Part shown: piece by piece, positions 22,997-34,393 of the stretch
How the letters are laid out: the number at the start of each line of letters is the position of its first letter
Numbering within the stretch: the stretch's first letter is position 1
DNA from: Fragum whitleyi
Lineage: Eukaryota; Mollusca; Bivalvia; Cardiida; Cardiidae
Direction: 5' to 3'
Assembly: GCA_948146395.1 (NCBI GenBank)
Contig: OX411558.1
Location: forward strand, 52,151,622 to 52,215,621
DNA: 64,000 nucleotides
Position numbers and translations under genes: made by a program
Notes under the pieces: generated by a model
Database searches by the model: none
The model's input: the letters and a program-made list of their open reading frames with translations, nothing else
What the model was told of the DNA's origin: nothing

Positions 22997-23804
22997 GGCT
23001 GATAGAGGGCCACTCAAGGATAATTCATGTGAAGTTTGGTTTATATCCATCAATTAGTTTCTGAGAAAAGCCACCTATTACCATATATGGAAATTAGCCA
23101 CGCCCACTAGAGCCATGATTTTCAACCGATTAAAAATCTTTGAAGGAATCTGAGAGGGTCACCCAAGGAACATTCCTGTGAAACTTTGATTGGAATCCAT
23201 CCAGTACTTTATGAGAAGATTTTTAAAGTAAAAGTTTACGGACGGACGGACGGACTGACGCACGCCCGGACGACGGACACCCCGCCATGACAATATCCCG
23301 CTGGCCTTTTGGCCAGTGGAGCTAAAAACTAAAGGCTCATTCAATTGAAATTTGGTTGATATCCATCAATTAGATTCTGAGAAAATGATTTTCAAAGTTT
23401 CCACTATATACAACGAAGAGGAATGACCTCCGCGCTTAAAGTACATATTTTTCATCTGATCACAATAATTGTTGGTGGACTGATAAAAGGGTCACTCAAG
23501 GATCATTCCAGTCAAATTTGGTCGATATCCATCACTTAGAGTATGAGAAAATAATGTTCAAAGTTTATGCTTTTATAACATATAGAGAAATGACCTCATT
23601 CAATAAAATGCATATTTTTTTATCTGGATCCAAATGTCTTGAACAGCTTTAAAAGAGGGCCACCCGAGGACTGTGAAGTTTGGTTTAAATTCATCCAATT
23701 CGTCCTGAGGAGAAGATATTACAGAAAAAGTTTACGGCCGGACGCACTGACGCACACGGCGCCAAGACAAAAGCCCCAGTGGCCTCCGGCCAGTGGAGCA
23801 AAAA

Positions 23805-24745
23805 AACCATTCAGCTTTGCTTTTGCCATGTATCCTTTTGAAGTTACACTATTACTTCTGTTTCTTTCAAACAATAAGTTCCATTCCAGATTGTATTTTT
23901 TGACACTTTCTAGATATATTAATTTAAAATTAGAGGCTCTTTATATCTTTAGATGTTCGGCAATTGAACACATTGAACGAGGGTAAAATAATAACCCCCC
24001 CCCCCCCCCGCCCCGAGCAACCTACTGAATGACCCGGACATCCCCGTAGAAGAGGATCGCCAATACCTTGCTTTACTCGCCGTCTTCTGCTTATTCTTTA
24101 CATCATACATCACTTGTAACAAAGATGTAAAAATCATTTAAAGAATGAATTCAAAGGGGTAATAATCATGGCTCAGTGGGTTTCTATGAAACACTTGATG
24201 CCGAATGACCAATGTAACCCGTATAAGCAAAGTCGCTAGACATAGAGCATTGATATGAACAAAGTAGCTTGACCTAGATTACTCCAAAGTGAATATCATC
24301 CGCATGTGGCCTAGACCTGACAAAGTTGAATGGCAAAGATATTACCGAGAATAAAAGCAAATAGCCCTGTTTCACAACAAATTTCGTTAAGACCAAATCA
24401 TTCCAATCCCTTACGATGTATTATATATCATTCAAACTATTAGGACGACCTGTTCCGTCTTTGTGATACTGACCCGCTTTACAAGCATGCGCCTGGCCGA
24501 TGAACTCTCTGGAAGTGCAAATAATATTGATACCCCTGATCTATGGGCACTTACAATAGCATTAGACTTGCTTTTCCTTTCGAAATAAAAGACGTGGTTG
24601 CATGAATTATTATTAGTCTAAAGAAAATTACTCATTTACTTCACGTTTAATTCCAAGACCCGCATTTTCTCGCTAGCTGTCCTATTTCATTTCTAACAAA
24701 GAAATCACTTCAGTGAAAGTCTAGGAGAATAAGTTCACGTAGACC
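23805..24745. other. Spacer, nothing recognised apart from a poly-C tract
   Basis: A run of about 16 C's interrupted by G starts at 23994. No recognised repeat family, long frame or splice-bounded exon was found on either strand. Confidence 0.4.
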
Positions 24746-25198
24746 ACTGGGACAATTGGTGTCTTGATAATATCTCGGACGAGTTCCAAACAGGGTCAAA
24801 TTGATTCAAAAGTAAGGTCACTGGGTCAAATATTGCTCAATTCTCCTAAAAATTGGTCTTGGATGAATATATTGTTGTGACGAGTGATTTATGGGAGGTC
24901 ACAGGTCAGTGATAGGTAAGGTCATGACCCAAGGTGTGGCGCCAAAATGTGATATTGGGAACCAGTGTATCCAGTAACTGGGCAGTCTTGAGGTGGTCGG
25001 CCAACTGGCAATGTGCAGACATGATCGGAACCACTCCCAACTACAACACACAGCCTTATTAAGGACAGGTACCACCCTGACCTAGAACAAGAAGCAATAC
25101 AGAATAAACACTCGGTAAACACTTTAATATTGATGAATTATAGGCCAAGTTAGAGTCTGGGTGAAATTTGGGATATATGGGTTTACAGGGTCTAATAA

Positions 25199-26583
25199 AA
25201 CAAGAGGCCCAAGAGGGCCTGTATCGCTCCACTGGATTAAAAATCTCAAGATTTGAAAGAGAGATATTGAAAATAGAAGGTAATGAAAGTGAACAGAATT
25301 CAAAAGGGATTCTGACTTTTTCTAAGTTGAAACTAACTTATGAAGAAATGAACTTATTTAACTAATATGTAAAATTACAAGGAAGAAAACTATATAGATA
25401 TCACTTTGAAACAAGAGGACCAGAATGGCCATAAACCTCTGACCTGAATTTAACTGATCCAGTGGATCTCATCCAATCCAAATTTCTTGAACAACTTTAG
25501 AAAAGGGTCACCCAAAGAACATTCTGGTAAAGTTTCATAGAAATAAGCCTAATGGTTCAGGAGGAGATGTCGTTCAAAGATTTCGGGGGCAAAAAAAGCC
25601 CCGCCCTGCCACGCCCGTATTTGGGGGTCAATCAAAATTTCTTTAGAAGAGGGTCACCCAAGGAACATTCTGGTAAAGTTTCATTGAAATCGGCCCAATG
25701 GTTCAGGAGGAGATGAGGTTCATAGGTTTCGGGGTCAAAATAAGCCCCGCCCTGCCACGCCCATATTTTGGGGTCAATCCAAATTTCTTGAACAACTTTA
25801 GAAGAGGGTCACCAAAGGAACATTCTGGTAAGGTTTCATTGAAATTAGCCCAATGGTTCAGGAGGAGATGTCGTTCAAAGATTTCGGGATCAAAATATGC
25901 CCCGCCCTGCCACGCCCATATTTGGGGGTCAATCCAAATTTCTTGAACAACTTTAGAAGAGGGTCACCAAAGGAACATTCTGGTAAAGTTTCATTGAAAT
26001 CGGCCCAATGGTTCGGGAGGAGATGAGGTTCAAAGATTTCGGGGTCAAAATAAGCCCCGCCCTGCCACGCCCGTATTTGGGGGTCAATCCAAATTTCTTG
26101 AACAACTTTAGAAGAGGGTCACACAAGGAACATTCTGATAAAGTTTCATTAAAATTGGCCAAATGGTTCGGGAGGAGATGTCGTTTTAAGATTTCGGGGT
26201 CAAAATAAGTCCCGCCCTGCCACGCCCATATTTGGGGGTCAATCCAAATTTCTTGAACAACTTTAGAAAAGGGTCACCAAAGGAACATTCTGGTAAAGTT
26301 TCATTGAAATCGGCTCAATGGTTCAGGAGGAGATGTCGTTCAAAGATTTCGGGGTCAAAATATGCCCCGCCCTGCCACGCCCATATTTGGGGGTCAATCC
26401 AAATTTCTTGAACAACTTTAAAAGAGGGTCACCCAAGGAACATTCTGGCCAAGTTTCATCAAAATCCACCCATTGGTTCAGAAGGAGAAGATGTTTAAAG
26501 AAAAGTTTACGCACGCACGCACGGACGCACGACGGACACCTCGCCATGACAATAGCTCGCTGGCCTTCGGCCAGTGGAGCTAA
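25199..26583 (+). mobile_element. Complete Helentron-like element (CGCTCCACTGG type)
   Basis: 5' end AACAAG + stem-loop AGGCCC-aaga-GGGCCT + GTATCGCTCCACTGG. 3' end ACGCACGCACGGACG run, stem-loop CTGGCC-ttc-GGCCAG... then TGGAGCTAA at 26583. The subterminal CGCTCCACTGG and CCAGTGGAGC are inverted repeats. A second left-end-like sequence (AACAAGAGGACC) occurs internally at 25409, suggesting a composite origin. The core is the 155 bp array described next. Confidence 0.85.
25480..26460. repeat. Tandem array with exact 155 bp period
   Basis: 'gggtcaatccaaatttcttg' begins at 25771, 25926, 26081, 26236 and 26391, exactly 155 bp apart. An earlier, partly deleted unit lies at about 25625. Units contain 'aaggaacattctggtaaag', 'caatggttcaggaggagatg' and 'ccccgccctgccacgccc'. 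Near-identity implies recent unequal exchange or replication slippage. Confidence 0.88.
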
Positions 26584-26987
26584 AAACAAACAAAATTTGT
26601 AGACATTCTAGAAGCCATACTTTTTGCTCAATCAACACGTAAATTGGTCAATGATTGTCTTGATAAAATCTAGATCAAGTTTGAATTGCGTCAAGAGGCT
26701 CAAAAAGAGGTCACGGAGTCAAAATTGGAAAAGAAAAACTGGAAACAATCGAGAAGCTATATTTTAAGCTCATTCAACTTGTGTAAATTAGTTAGAATGC
26801 TTGTCTTGATTAAATCTAGGTCATGTTTGAATTTTTTTATAATGCGGGTCAAAATTGAGGTCACAGAGTCAAATCTCAGAAAAACCTTGTAGGCCCTCTA
26901 AAGGCCACATAATTTACCCAACCAACCTGAAAATTTGTCAACGATTGTCTTGAAATCTAGGTCAAGTATGATATTGGGTCAAGTAGG

Positions 26988-27243
26988 TGTTGTAAAATCG
27001 GATACTTAACCTAACCGATTCTGGCGTTATTTCTCCACAAATAACCCAGAACCCCGCAAATATACGATAAAACCTCAGAGCTTCTTTAATATTTCTTTAA
27101 TTAAAAAATGGCGTCGGTCTCGTTCTGAAGAAAGGACACGTGACAACCTCGTGACTCTATCCCCGCGAAACTAATTGGCCAATCAGCGCGATCTTAATAA
27201 TAGAAACTGACATAACGTAAACAGGCTATTTTTACCACATTCC
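26988..27243 (-). promoter_or_regulatory. Possible LTR-like or promoter segment
   Basis: On the minus strand this would run from TGTGGTAAAAATAGCC to CCGATTTTACAACA (TG to CA). It is preceded by AAAACGGGGAA, resembling a polypurine tract, and a TATAAAA box just outside. It contains ATTGGCCAAT, back-to-back CCAAT boxes, near 27175. Only one copy is seen, so LTR status is unproven. Confidence 0.3.
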
Positions 27244-27643
27244 CCGTTTTATAGGCCCCTGGAATAGGTCGGTTCCTCGCCCGCACCACTAGGTCCTCTA
27301 CGATTACCTGTCATTGTTGTTTCCATATCCGATGTGCGATAATGGTCCAATTGTTTTAGAGTGCTTATTCATTTTGCAAGGCACCTTTTGTGACCCGCTT
27401 CAAACGGTGCCACGGTCGCCCCAGTAACGAGATTAAAGGCTCATTTCCAGATGCAGCCTACCTGGTCCATTTCAACCCATGTGACTAAGATACACATATT
27501 ACTCACAGAAAGCCCATTTCAGCCTATGCAGCCCTCTGTCCATTTATTCTTAAGGAAAGCCCAATTCACACTTTGTGGCCTCCTATTCATCTGTCAATCA
27601 GGTAAGCCCATTTCACTTTATGTGGACTCCTTTCTATATTGCT

Positions 27644-29456
27644 TTAACATACCCGACCAAACAATGTGAGCCCGTTTTTGACCCCACAAGCCAAAACGAC
27701 ACTCACTGGTACCTTCTTACTCCGGGCGACGAGTTAAGCTACGTCCCCTACATATGCTGGAGTATACGTCCTTACTCCTTCAGTGGCACCAAGGTACGGC
27801 GAATCAGTCTCCACCAGGATCTTGTCTAAATGAATCCTTTCCAATGCCTCCTTTTGGTCAGCTTTGAATGAAGCTACCATTCCTGAGAAACTGAAGTAGC
27901 AGTTTGGAAAGGCATGTATCCATTCCATGGCCATGTCCCAATCTCCATGGAATGTTTGGAGCTGTATCCTCTGGAACCTTGAACAATGACGTTTGAAAAG
28001 GTCCAGACACCTCTGGGTAGGTTTGGCTGCGTTATAATCACCTTTAGCCCCTCTAAGGTGAACTACAAGCACCAGTCCTGCCGTACCAAACATCAGAATT
28101 CTTTCCAAGGCCTCTATCTGCGCGTCCCATGTTCCCACCGGCGCAGAAAAATCTAGCCCTATCTCGCTTATAGCCGATACTAGGCTGTCATGAATGGCCT
28201 GTTCTAACTAGGTCCATCTCTCTGGCGTCATTTCATGCATTTTTTTAGGTTGCACGCCAACAGCAACTCTCCAGATAGGGTTTATTGGGTAGTAGATATT
28301 ACCCAGCTTATCTGGGTCACAGTAATTAACAACCCCTCCTATTACGTTTACAGGATTGGTTTGAGCTGGGCCCATAGGTAGTCTGATGACTCCTTCCACT
28401 GTCAGTCCCTGTGCTCTGTTGTCAGCCTGGGCAATCCTGTCAAGTTGAAAATGGCTATCAAAGGCCTCGTCATGGTCCCTGTCCTTGGAACCAGCGATTC
28501 TAGCCCGCCTATCACCTCCAGTAGGCTTTGGCTTTGAGACAGCTTTCGCATACGTCAAAGGCTCCACCTGCAATATAGGAGTTTGTGCCATAGGTGACTG
28601 TCTGTCCTTTTCTACCTCCATTTCCACTTCCATGCTCTGTGGCCCATCATTGGATTCATTGTCCCTTTCTCCAACTATTATAGGTGACAATTTACTCCCC
28701 TCCGTTGGTGTAGCAGATGGAACTTCCACTACAGTCTTTCTTTCTGCCCTTTTTTCCTTGGGCTTCTTTATGATTTCGGAGGAGATTCCAATAGCTTTTT
28801 TTCAAGATCGGAATCTATGTCCGATTCCTGAACAGACCCTTCCTTTCTCTTAGGCAAGGGTTTGGGGCTTCCTTCCGAACCGAGATTCCTCTGGTCTTCC
28901 TCTTGATCTGATCCCTCCTTCCCCCTACGCAAGGGTTCAGATTCCTTATTACTAGTCCTATCCTCTCCCTTCCCTTGGGCAGAGATTCTTTGACTGTTTC
29001 CACCTCGATGGGCATCGCCGCTGTAGTTACTGGCCCCCTTGGTCTGGGTTCTACCCTCTTTTCCTCATAATTCGCCCCATTGTACCTGGCAAACTCCTGT
29101 TGTTGGCTCTCCATCAAGTGGTTCACCAGGTAGCACATGATTATCAAATGTAGGAGTACAGCGGGGGATCTTATTGGCCTGAAGCTATAGGATTCTGTGC
29201 TCCAGCCTTCATAGCGGGCAAGATCATCAAATGATATGAGCTGATCTTGCGTAATCCTCTCTACCCTTACAGCATCCCAGGTTCTATTCACATACTTTAC
29301 TAGGTCACGAACTGTTGCACGCGGACCTAGCACTATCCTAGCCAACCTGCGTATGCAATTCCCTCTTAGCTTGGTGATTTCCCTTTCAGAGGGCTCCATC
29401 CCCCCACCAGTATTAAAGCAACATTCTGGCAGGTGATAATAGGCGTGCCACTTCAT
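27644..29456 (-). pseudogene. Decayed TatD-family nuclease-like gene
   Basis: The TatD-like part is about 28459 to 27650: DSHFQLDR, VAVGVQPKK, AISEIGLDFS, VVHLRGAKGD, LQTFHGDWD and ILVETDSPYL appear in the order of TatD metal-dependent DNases (TIM barrel). It has two in-frame stops, TAG at 28208-28210 (between ERWT and LEQAIHD) and TAA at 27734-27736 (after YVGDVA). At least one frameshift lies between 28815 and 28730. The metal-site HxH reads H-F-Q and the usual IHPH reads VQPK, so catalysis is probably lost. The upstream 213-codon frame (YYHLPECCFNTGGGMEPSER...) and an acidic linker precede it; I do not recognise that domain. Confidence 0.7.
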
Positions 29457-29884
29457 TTAAGTTGATTTATGTGGGCACCCATCAATCACACAGGACTTCC
29501 TGTTTTTGGTTCTATGTCCCCCCTTTCTACTCAAGGACGGGGAGTAATATAATCTTCCGCCATTCTCTTGGCTGGAATTTTAGTCATCAGGTCCAGACAC
29601 ATAGGAAAAAAAATAGGTAATGGGAAAAATCTTAGAAATACCTTGTATACAATAGAAGCTTAATTATTAGCATCTTGAAAATTGGTCAGAATAATTGTCT
29701 CAATAAAATCTAGGTCGAGTTTGAAAATTTTAGTCAATTGGGATAAGAATGAGGTTGCGGGATCAAATCTTTGAAAACCTTGTAGACCCAAGAGGCCATA
29801 CTTTGTCTTATCCTGAGGATCAGCGAGATTGATGATTGTCTTTATGAAAGCTCAGACTGGTTCGAACTCGGGTCTAGCGTGGTT

Positions 29885-30450
29885 AACAAGAGGCCTAAGA
29901 GAGCCTTCATCGCTCCACTGGCTTTAACATCTGTAGACTCTTTTTAAATGGAAGCTTATTTGAATGAAAGCAACAGTTTGAAATATTATTGACTGGGTCT
30001 AGCCAAAATTGCACGAAAATATTCAATAACCATAAACCTGCATCCCTCTACCCATCACAGTGAAACATTTAGTTCACGAGATGTCGTTCAAAGAATAGAT
30101 ACCCATATTTAGGGGCCAATCAAATTTTCACGAAGAATTTTTGAAAAAGGTAGCCCAAGGAACATTCTGGTCAAGTTTCATTGAAATCTGCCTAGAGGTT
30201 CAGATGTTGTTTCAAAGATTTCGGGCTGAAAATAAACCCCGCCCTGCCAGGGCTATATTTATGGGCCAATCAAAATTTCTTGAACAATTAAAGTAAAGGG
30301 TTGTCTAAGGAACATCCATGCCAAGTTTCATTGAAATTGGCTCATTGTTTGGGAGGAGAAGATTTTTATAAAAAAATTACCTTTCCATATTTGGTAGTCA
30401 TCAAAAAAGAAAAAAAATGCCCCTTTTATATTTCTTTAACAATTTTTAAC
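29885..30450 (+). mobile_element. Helentron-like element, 3'-truncated
   Basis: Left end AACAAG + AGGCCT...AGCCTT stem + CATCGCTCCACTGG, followed by diverged copies of the 155 bp unit ('caagtttcattgaaatctgcc', 'tttcgggctgaaaataaacc'). It stops where a minus-strand 3' end begins near 30453. Confidence 0.6.
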
Positions 30451-30452
30451 TC

Positions 30453-31020
30453 TGTTGGCCGAAGGCCAGTGAGCTATTGGCAAGGAGTGTCTGGCGTCCG
30501 TCCGTCCGTGCGTAAACTGTTTCTTTAAACCATTTGGCCAATTTCAATGAATCTTGTCATGGAAGTTCCTTGGGTGATCCTTTACTTAAATTATTCAAGA
30601 AATTTTGATTGACTTCCACAAAAGTATAATCATTCAAAATCTTCGCCTCAAACCTTTGGGTCAATTTCTTGCTTTTGCTTAAATCAATTCTACCGTCAAC
30701 AAACGCTTTGCTTTTATCTCTAATGTGCATGTACACTCGGCCATTGTTGACACTCACGGTCATTTCTTTGGAGCGTCCAAAGTGTACACGATATTTATTT
30801 TGTCAATCAAAGCCCGGTATTTGAACAAATCTACTGAAAAATATGTATTTTATGGGCGGAGGTCATTTATGCAAATGGTATATAGTGGAAACTTAGTAAT
30901 TCATTTCCTCAGAATGTAACCGATGGATATCAACCAAACTACATTGGCATGATCCTTGGGTGACCCATTATCACGCAGCCTTAAATTATTGTGATTGGAT
31001 AAAAAATATGTCTTTTTAGG
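30453..31020 (-). mobile_element. Helentron-like element, minus strand, 5'-truncated
   Basis: On the minus strand its 3' end is a GCACGGACGGACGG run followed by the stem-loop CTGGCC-ttc-GGCCA at about 30455. Core phrases of the gacctccgcccataaaat type are at 30845-31015. The final GTGGAGCTAA is lost, so the copy is decayed. Confidence 0.55.
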
Positions 31021-31032
31021 TTGAGGTTATTT

Positions 31033-31250
31033 TTATGCCCCCGATAGGGAGGCATCATAAATTTGACTTGTCCGTCCGTCCGTCCGTCTGTCCGTCCGTC
31101 ATTCCGTCCAAAAACTTTAACATTGGCCATAACTTCCTTATTACTTAACATATTCGCATCATACCAGATAGGCGACACCTTAAGGGTTTCGCGGGAGAGA
31201 AATGAGAGAAGATGAATTGAAATTAATGAATAGTTCAGGTCCAAAGTGGA
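31033..31250 (-). mobile_element. 3' end of a third hairpin-type element
   Basis: On the minus strand a run of GGACGGACGGAC (31065-31105) is followed by the stem-loop ATGCCTCCC-tat-CGGGGGCAT and A-rich sequence. The layout matches the other families but the stem is different. The 5' limit is not identified. Confidence 0.45.
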
Positions 31251-32531
31251 TATATATATATGTGATATATTCGCACATAAAAAAATATTGAAAAATAGTG
31301 AAAACAGCTGTTCTAGTTTTGACTGAAAATTTTACAGTTGATAAGATTATTCGATAGTTTCATAGAAATATGAAACTTAAACCTTATCACACTGTATGAA
31401 TACACAAACTTGCTATTCAGGTTATACTATCTATCTACTGAACATCTGTAGTGAAGCCTATTGGAAGATTGCTCTAGCCCCGATTCAATATGATACAGTT
31501 AATAATATCTTGAAATTGGCACTAAGTTCGAGAAAACATTCCTAATTCCTACCTCAGCGCTCCTTTTTTTTAAAATAATCAACCCAATCATTTAGAAACG
31601 CTCAGAGAATGCCCGTTGAAAACACTTTGAAATTGTACAATCCGATCACATTTCATTCAAATCGAATAAATCATTCTACGACTTTTAAATTGATCTAATG
31701 ATTTACTTTGGAGAGGTAAATGTCTGTAATGGTTTCATAGTGGAAAATTGCCAGGCTAATCAATATTTGACTACAATCTTTGGGAAAAAACACAAAGTGG
31801 CTATTCTGGCAAAGTTTTATTAAAACCAGCCCAGTACAGTAGTTAGGAGGAGGGCTATCAAGGATTTCATAGTAAGAATGCCAAGCCCTGTTATGCCCAT
31901 ACTTATGAGGCAATTAGAAATATGCGTACCATTTTAAGAAAGGCAATCCAAGGAAACATTCTGGAAAAGTTTTATTAAATTTGGCCCTGTGGTTTAGGAT
32001 GTGACTTTGTTCAAAGATTTTCGAGTGAAAAAATGCCATGCCCTGCCATACCCATAATTATTGGCCAATCAGAAATTCCTGAACAATTTTCGAAGATGGT
32101 CACCAAGGAAGCATTGAAATCAGCCAACTGGTTTAGGAGAAAAAGTCCTAAAAAATTCATAGTAATGAATGCATCACCCTGTCATGCCAATATTTATTGG
32201 CATATCAGAATTTTGAGAAAATGTTCGACCAAGGAACATTCTTGCAAAGTTTTATTGAAATTGACTCAGTTGTTCAGGAAATAAATATTTTTAAGTGACG
32301 AAATGCCTTGCTCTGCCATGACCATAATAATGGGCTTATCAGAATTTCGCAAACATTTTTTTATATATGGTCACCTTAGGAAAATTCTGGGAAAATTTAA
32401 TTTAAATCAGCTCAACTAAAAATTGGGAATGTGTGTAACTAGAGATTCCCTCTTGCTTAGGTCAAGCAATGGTAGGTCTTTTTAATTCATTGGGGCATCA
32501 AACTAAAAAGCTTATCACACTATATGATTAT
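31251..32531. other. Old, decayed repeat sequence
   Basis: From about 31790 to 32420 there are weakly preserved 155-bp-type units ('ggaaacattctggaaaagtttta', 'atgccaagccctgttatgccc'). The remainder is AT-rich with nothing recognised. A short (TA)n occurs at 31247. Confidence 0.4.
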
Positions 32532-34220
32532 AAAACAAGAGGACCATGGTGTTCCTAGATCGCTTACCTGAGTCCCTTTGACCTCTGGGACATCACATCA
32601 ATATTATAGGTAGATGTCAACAAGAATGTTTTCAACAAGGATAATGGTCAAATTGATTCCTGCTTTGTTCTTTTGTAAAAAGGATATACCTTGACACAGA
32701 CCTCATTTGAACATAAGCGAATGTAATGAAACTAAAGGGAAAGAAAAAAATTCTTCATCAAAGCCCCGTGTCCTGTGAAATGGCAGGGATCTTTCCAAAT
32801 TTCTATAGGCTTTATCTTTGTGACCTTATACACATTCTGACCAAATTCCAAATAGTTTGGGCCAAATATTGCCCACAAGAGTAAATAAGAAAGTTGTCAC
32901 TAAAGCCCTTTTTCCCGTGATATGGCATGGATCCTTCCGGTTTTAAAAAAGGATCATCCTTGTGTCCTTACGAACATTCTGACCAAGTTTCATTAAATTT
33001 TTGGCCATATTTGTGGCATCTAGAGAGTAAACAAGATAATTTTTTAAAAGTCCTTTTTTCCGTGATATGGCATGGAACCGTCCTTCTTTCAAAAGGTTTA
33101 ATTCTCATGACATGGCTATTATTCTGACCAAGTTTCATGAAGATTGGGCCATATTTGTGGCCTCTAGAGTATAAACAAGAAAATTGTCATTAAGGCCTCT
33201 TTTCCTGTGATATGGCATGGATCCTTCCAATTTTTTAAAGGGTTCATCCTTATGACCTGACCAACATTCTGACTAAGTTTCATGTACCGTACATTGGGCC
33301 ATATTGTAGCCTCTAGAGTATAAACAAGACAATTGTCAATAAGGCCCCTTTTCCTGTGATATGACATGGATCCTTCCAACTTTTTAAAGGGTTCATCCTT
33401 ATGACCTGACCAACATTCTGACTAAGTTTCATGTACATTGATTGGGCCATATTTGTGGCCTCTAAAGTATAAACAAGAAAATTGTCATTAAGGGCCCTTT
33501 TCCTGTGATATGGCATAGAACCTTCCAATTTTCAATAGGGTTCATTTCTGTGACCTTACCAACATTCTGACCAAGTTTCATGAATTTTTGGGCCATATTT
33601 GTACCTAGTGGTTTAGGAGGAGAAGAATTTTTCTAAGATTTTTGGCCATTTTTCAACCTTTCCATTTCCACGGAAACCAGAGTGTTTGATGAAATTGAAT
33701 TCTTTAAACAACTTTTGAAGGGTTTCACCCAAGGAACATCCCTACCTTTTTCAGCTTGATTGGTCGATTGGTTAAGAAGAAGATTTTCAGCAATTTATGG
33801 CTATTTTTAAACCTTTCTGTTACCATAGAAACAAGAGTTTTTGATGAAATTATATTCTTCTAGCAGCTTTTAAAGAGCTTCACCTAAGGACCATCTCTGC
33901 CAAGTTTCAGCTTGATTAGCCCAGTTGTTTAGGAGGAAAAGAATTTTTTCTAAGATTTTCGCCATTTTCAGCCTTTCTGTTACCATGGCAACCAGAGTTA
34001 TTTATAGAATTTAATTCTTCTAACAACTTTTGAAGAGCTTCACCCAAGGAATAACCCTGCCAAGTTTCAGCTTGATTGGCCCAGTAGTTTAGGCCGAGAA
34101 GATGTTTAAAGAAATGGTTAACGGACGGACCGACGGACTGACAGACAGACAATGGACGGACGACGGACAGTGAGTGATCACAAAAGCTTACCTTGAGCAC
34201 TTTGTGCTCAGGTGAGCTAA
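32532..34220 (+). mobile_element. Complete Helentron-like element (GCTTACCTGAG type)
   Basis: 5' end AACAAG + stem AGGACC-atggt-GTTCCT + AGATCGCTTACCTGAGTCCC. 3' end ACGGACGGACCGACGG run, then TTGAGCAC-ttt-GTGCTCA and GGTGAGCTAA at 34220. Core of about seven 140-150 bp units with 'cctgtgatatggcatggatcc'. The following 34221-34390 repeats the same unit type, so it probably sits in an older relative. Confidence 0.8.
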
Positions 34221-34393
34221 AAATTGCCATTAAGACCCCTTTTCCTGCGATATGGCATGGATCCTTCCAATTTTTAATTAGTGTTCATCTTTGTGACCTA
34301 GTGAATATTCTGACAAAGTTTCAAAAAGATTGGATCATATTAAAATTTTGTGGCCTCTAGAGTGTAAACACTTAAATTGTTGACTGATGACAA

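Larger units (their letters stand above)
13205..23325 (+). mobile_element. Helentron-like element (CTAG type) interrupted by SINE, second Helentron and LINE B
   Basis: 5' end CTAG + AGGCGC-ttga-GTGCCT + CGCTCCACAGGCC, nearly the same as the insert in LINE A over the first 800 bp. 3' end: ACGGACGGACGG run, stem-loop CTGGCC-tttt-GGCCAG, TGGAGCTAA at 23325. After removing the nested SINE (14639-14855), the minus-strand Helentron (14894-16752) and LINE B with one duplication copy, the core units join in register. Confidence 0.8.
12956..23804 (+). mobile_element. Outer Helentron-like element split by a large nested insertion
   Basis: The left part is 12956-13204 (core units of gacctccgcc type, stopping at 'gactgataaag'). 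The right part is 23326-23804, resuming at 'aggctcattcaattgaaatttgg', exactly the phrase that follows 'gataaaggg' in other units. It ends with a GGACGCACTGACGC run, a CCGGCCAGTGGAGC-type 3' stem-loop and A-run near 23804. Everything between (13205-23325) is a younger insertion. The 5' terminus is not identified. Confidence 0.65.
26988..29601 (-). mobile_element. Insertion cassette with TG...CA ends, 4 bp duplication and TatD-like gene
   Basis: The cassette starts TGTTGTAAAATCGG and ends CCAGACACA, flanked by TAGG at 26984-26987 and 29602-29605. Joining the flanks with one TAGG restores the phrase of the surrounding array (compare 'gggtcaagtggggtcaaaaactagg'), so the boundaries are believable. 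TG...CA ends with a 4 bp duplication suggest an LTR-retrotransposon-like integration. However, I find no second LTR and no gag, RT or integrase. The cargo on the minus strand is the decayed TatD-like gene. It is more GC-rich than its surroundings. Confidence 0.45.
24746..29884 (+). mobile_element. Decayed Helentron-like core array, split by two insertions
   Basis: Diverged 145-bp-type units ('aaattggtca..gattgtcttgataaaatctaggtcaagtttgaa', 'gtcacagagtcaaatctcagaaaaacctt') occur at 24746-24870, 26600-26987 and 29606-29884. They match the array at 14980-16700. Between them lie the element 25199-26583 and the 2.6 kb TatD cassette 26988-29601. A stretch from about 24872 to 25198 ('gtgacgagtgatttatggg...tggcgccaaaatgtga') is not part of the array and may be a further insertion, unidentified. 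No termini found. Confidence 0.5.

Noticed and set aside
22828..23064. Small proteins from the GC-rich LINE 5' UTRs (also 61595-61904, 41252-41596)
   Set aside because: The frames recur in all leaders on opposite strands and in different lengths, with no conserved start; GC-rich sequence gives chance frames.
25480..26460. CRISPR-like array
   Set aside because: Units are contiguous, with no distinct repeat/spacer alternation, and the context is eukaryotic transposons.
25698..26602. Overlapping frames on both strands with Pro-rich repeats
   Set aside because: They are products of the 155 bp array in a Helentron-like element; the same unit elsewhere is full of stops.
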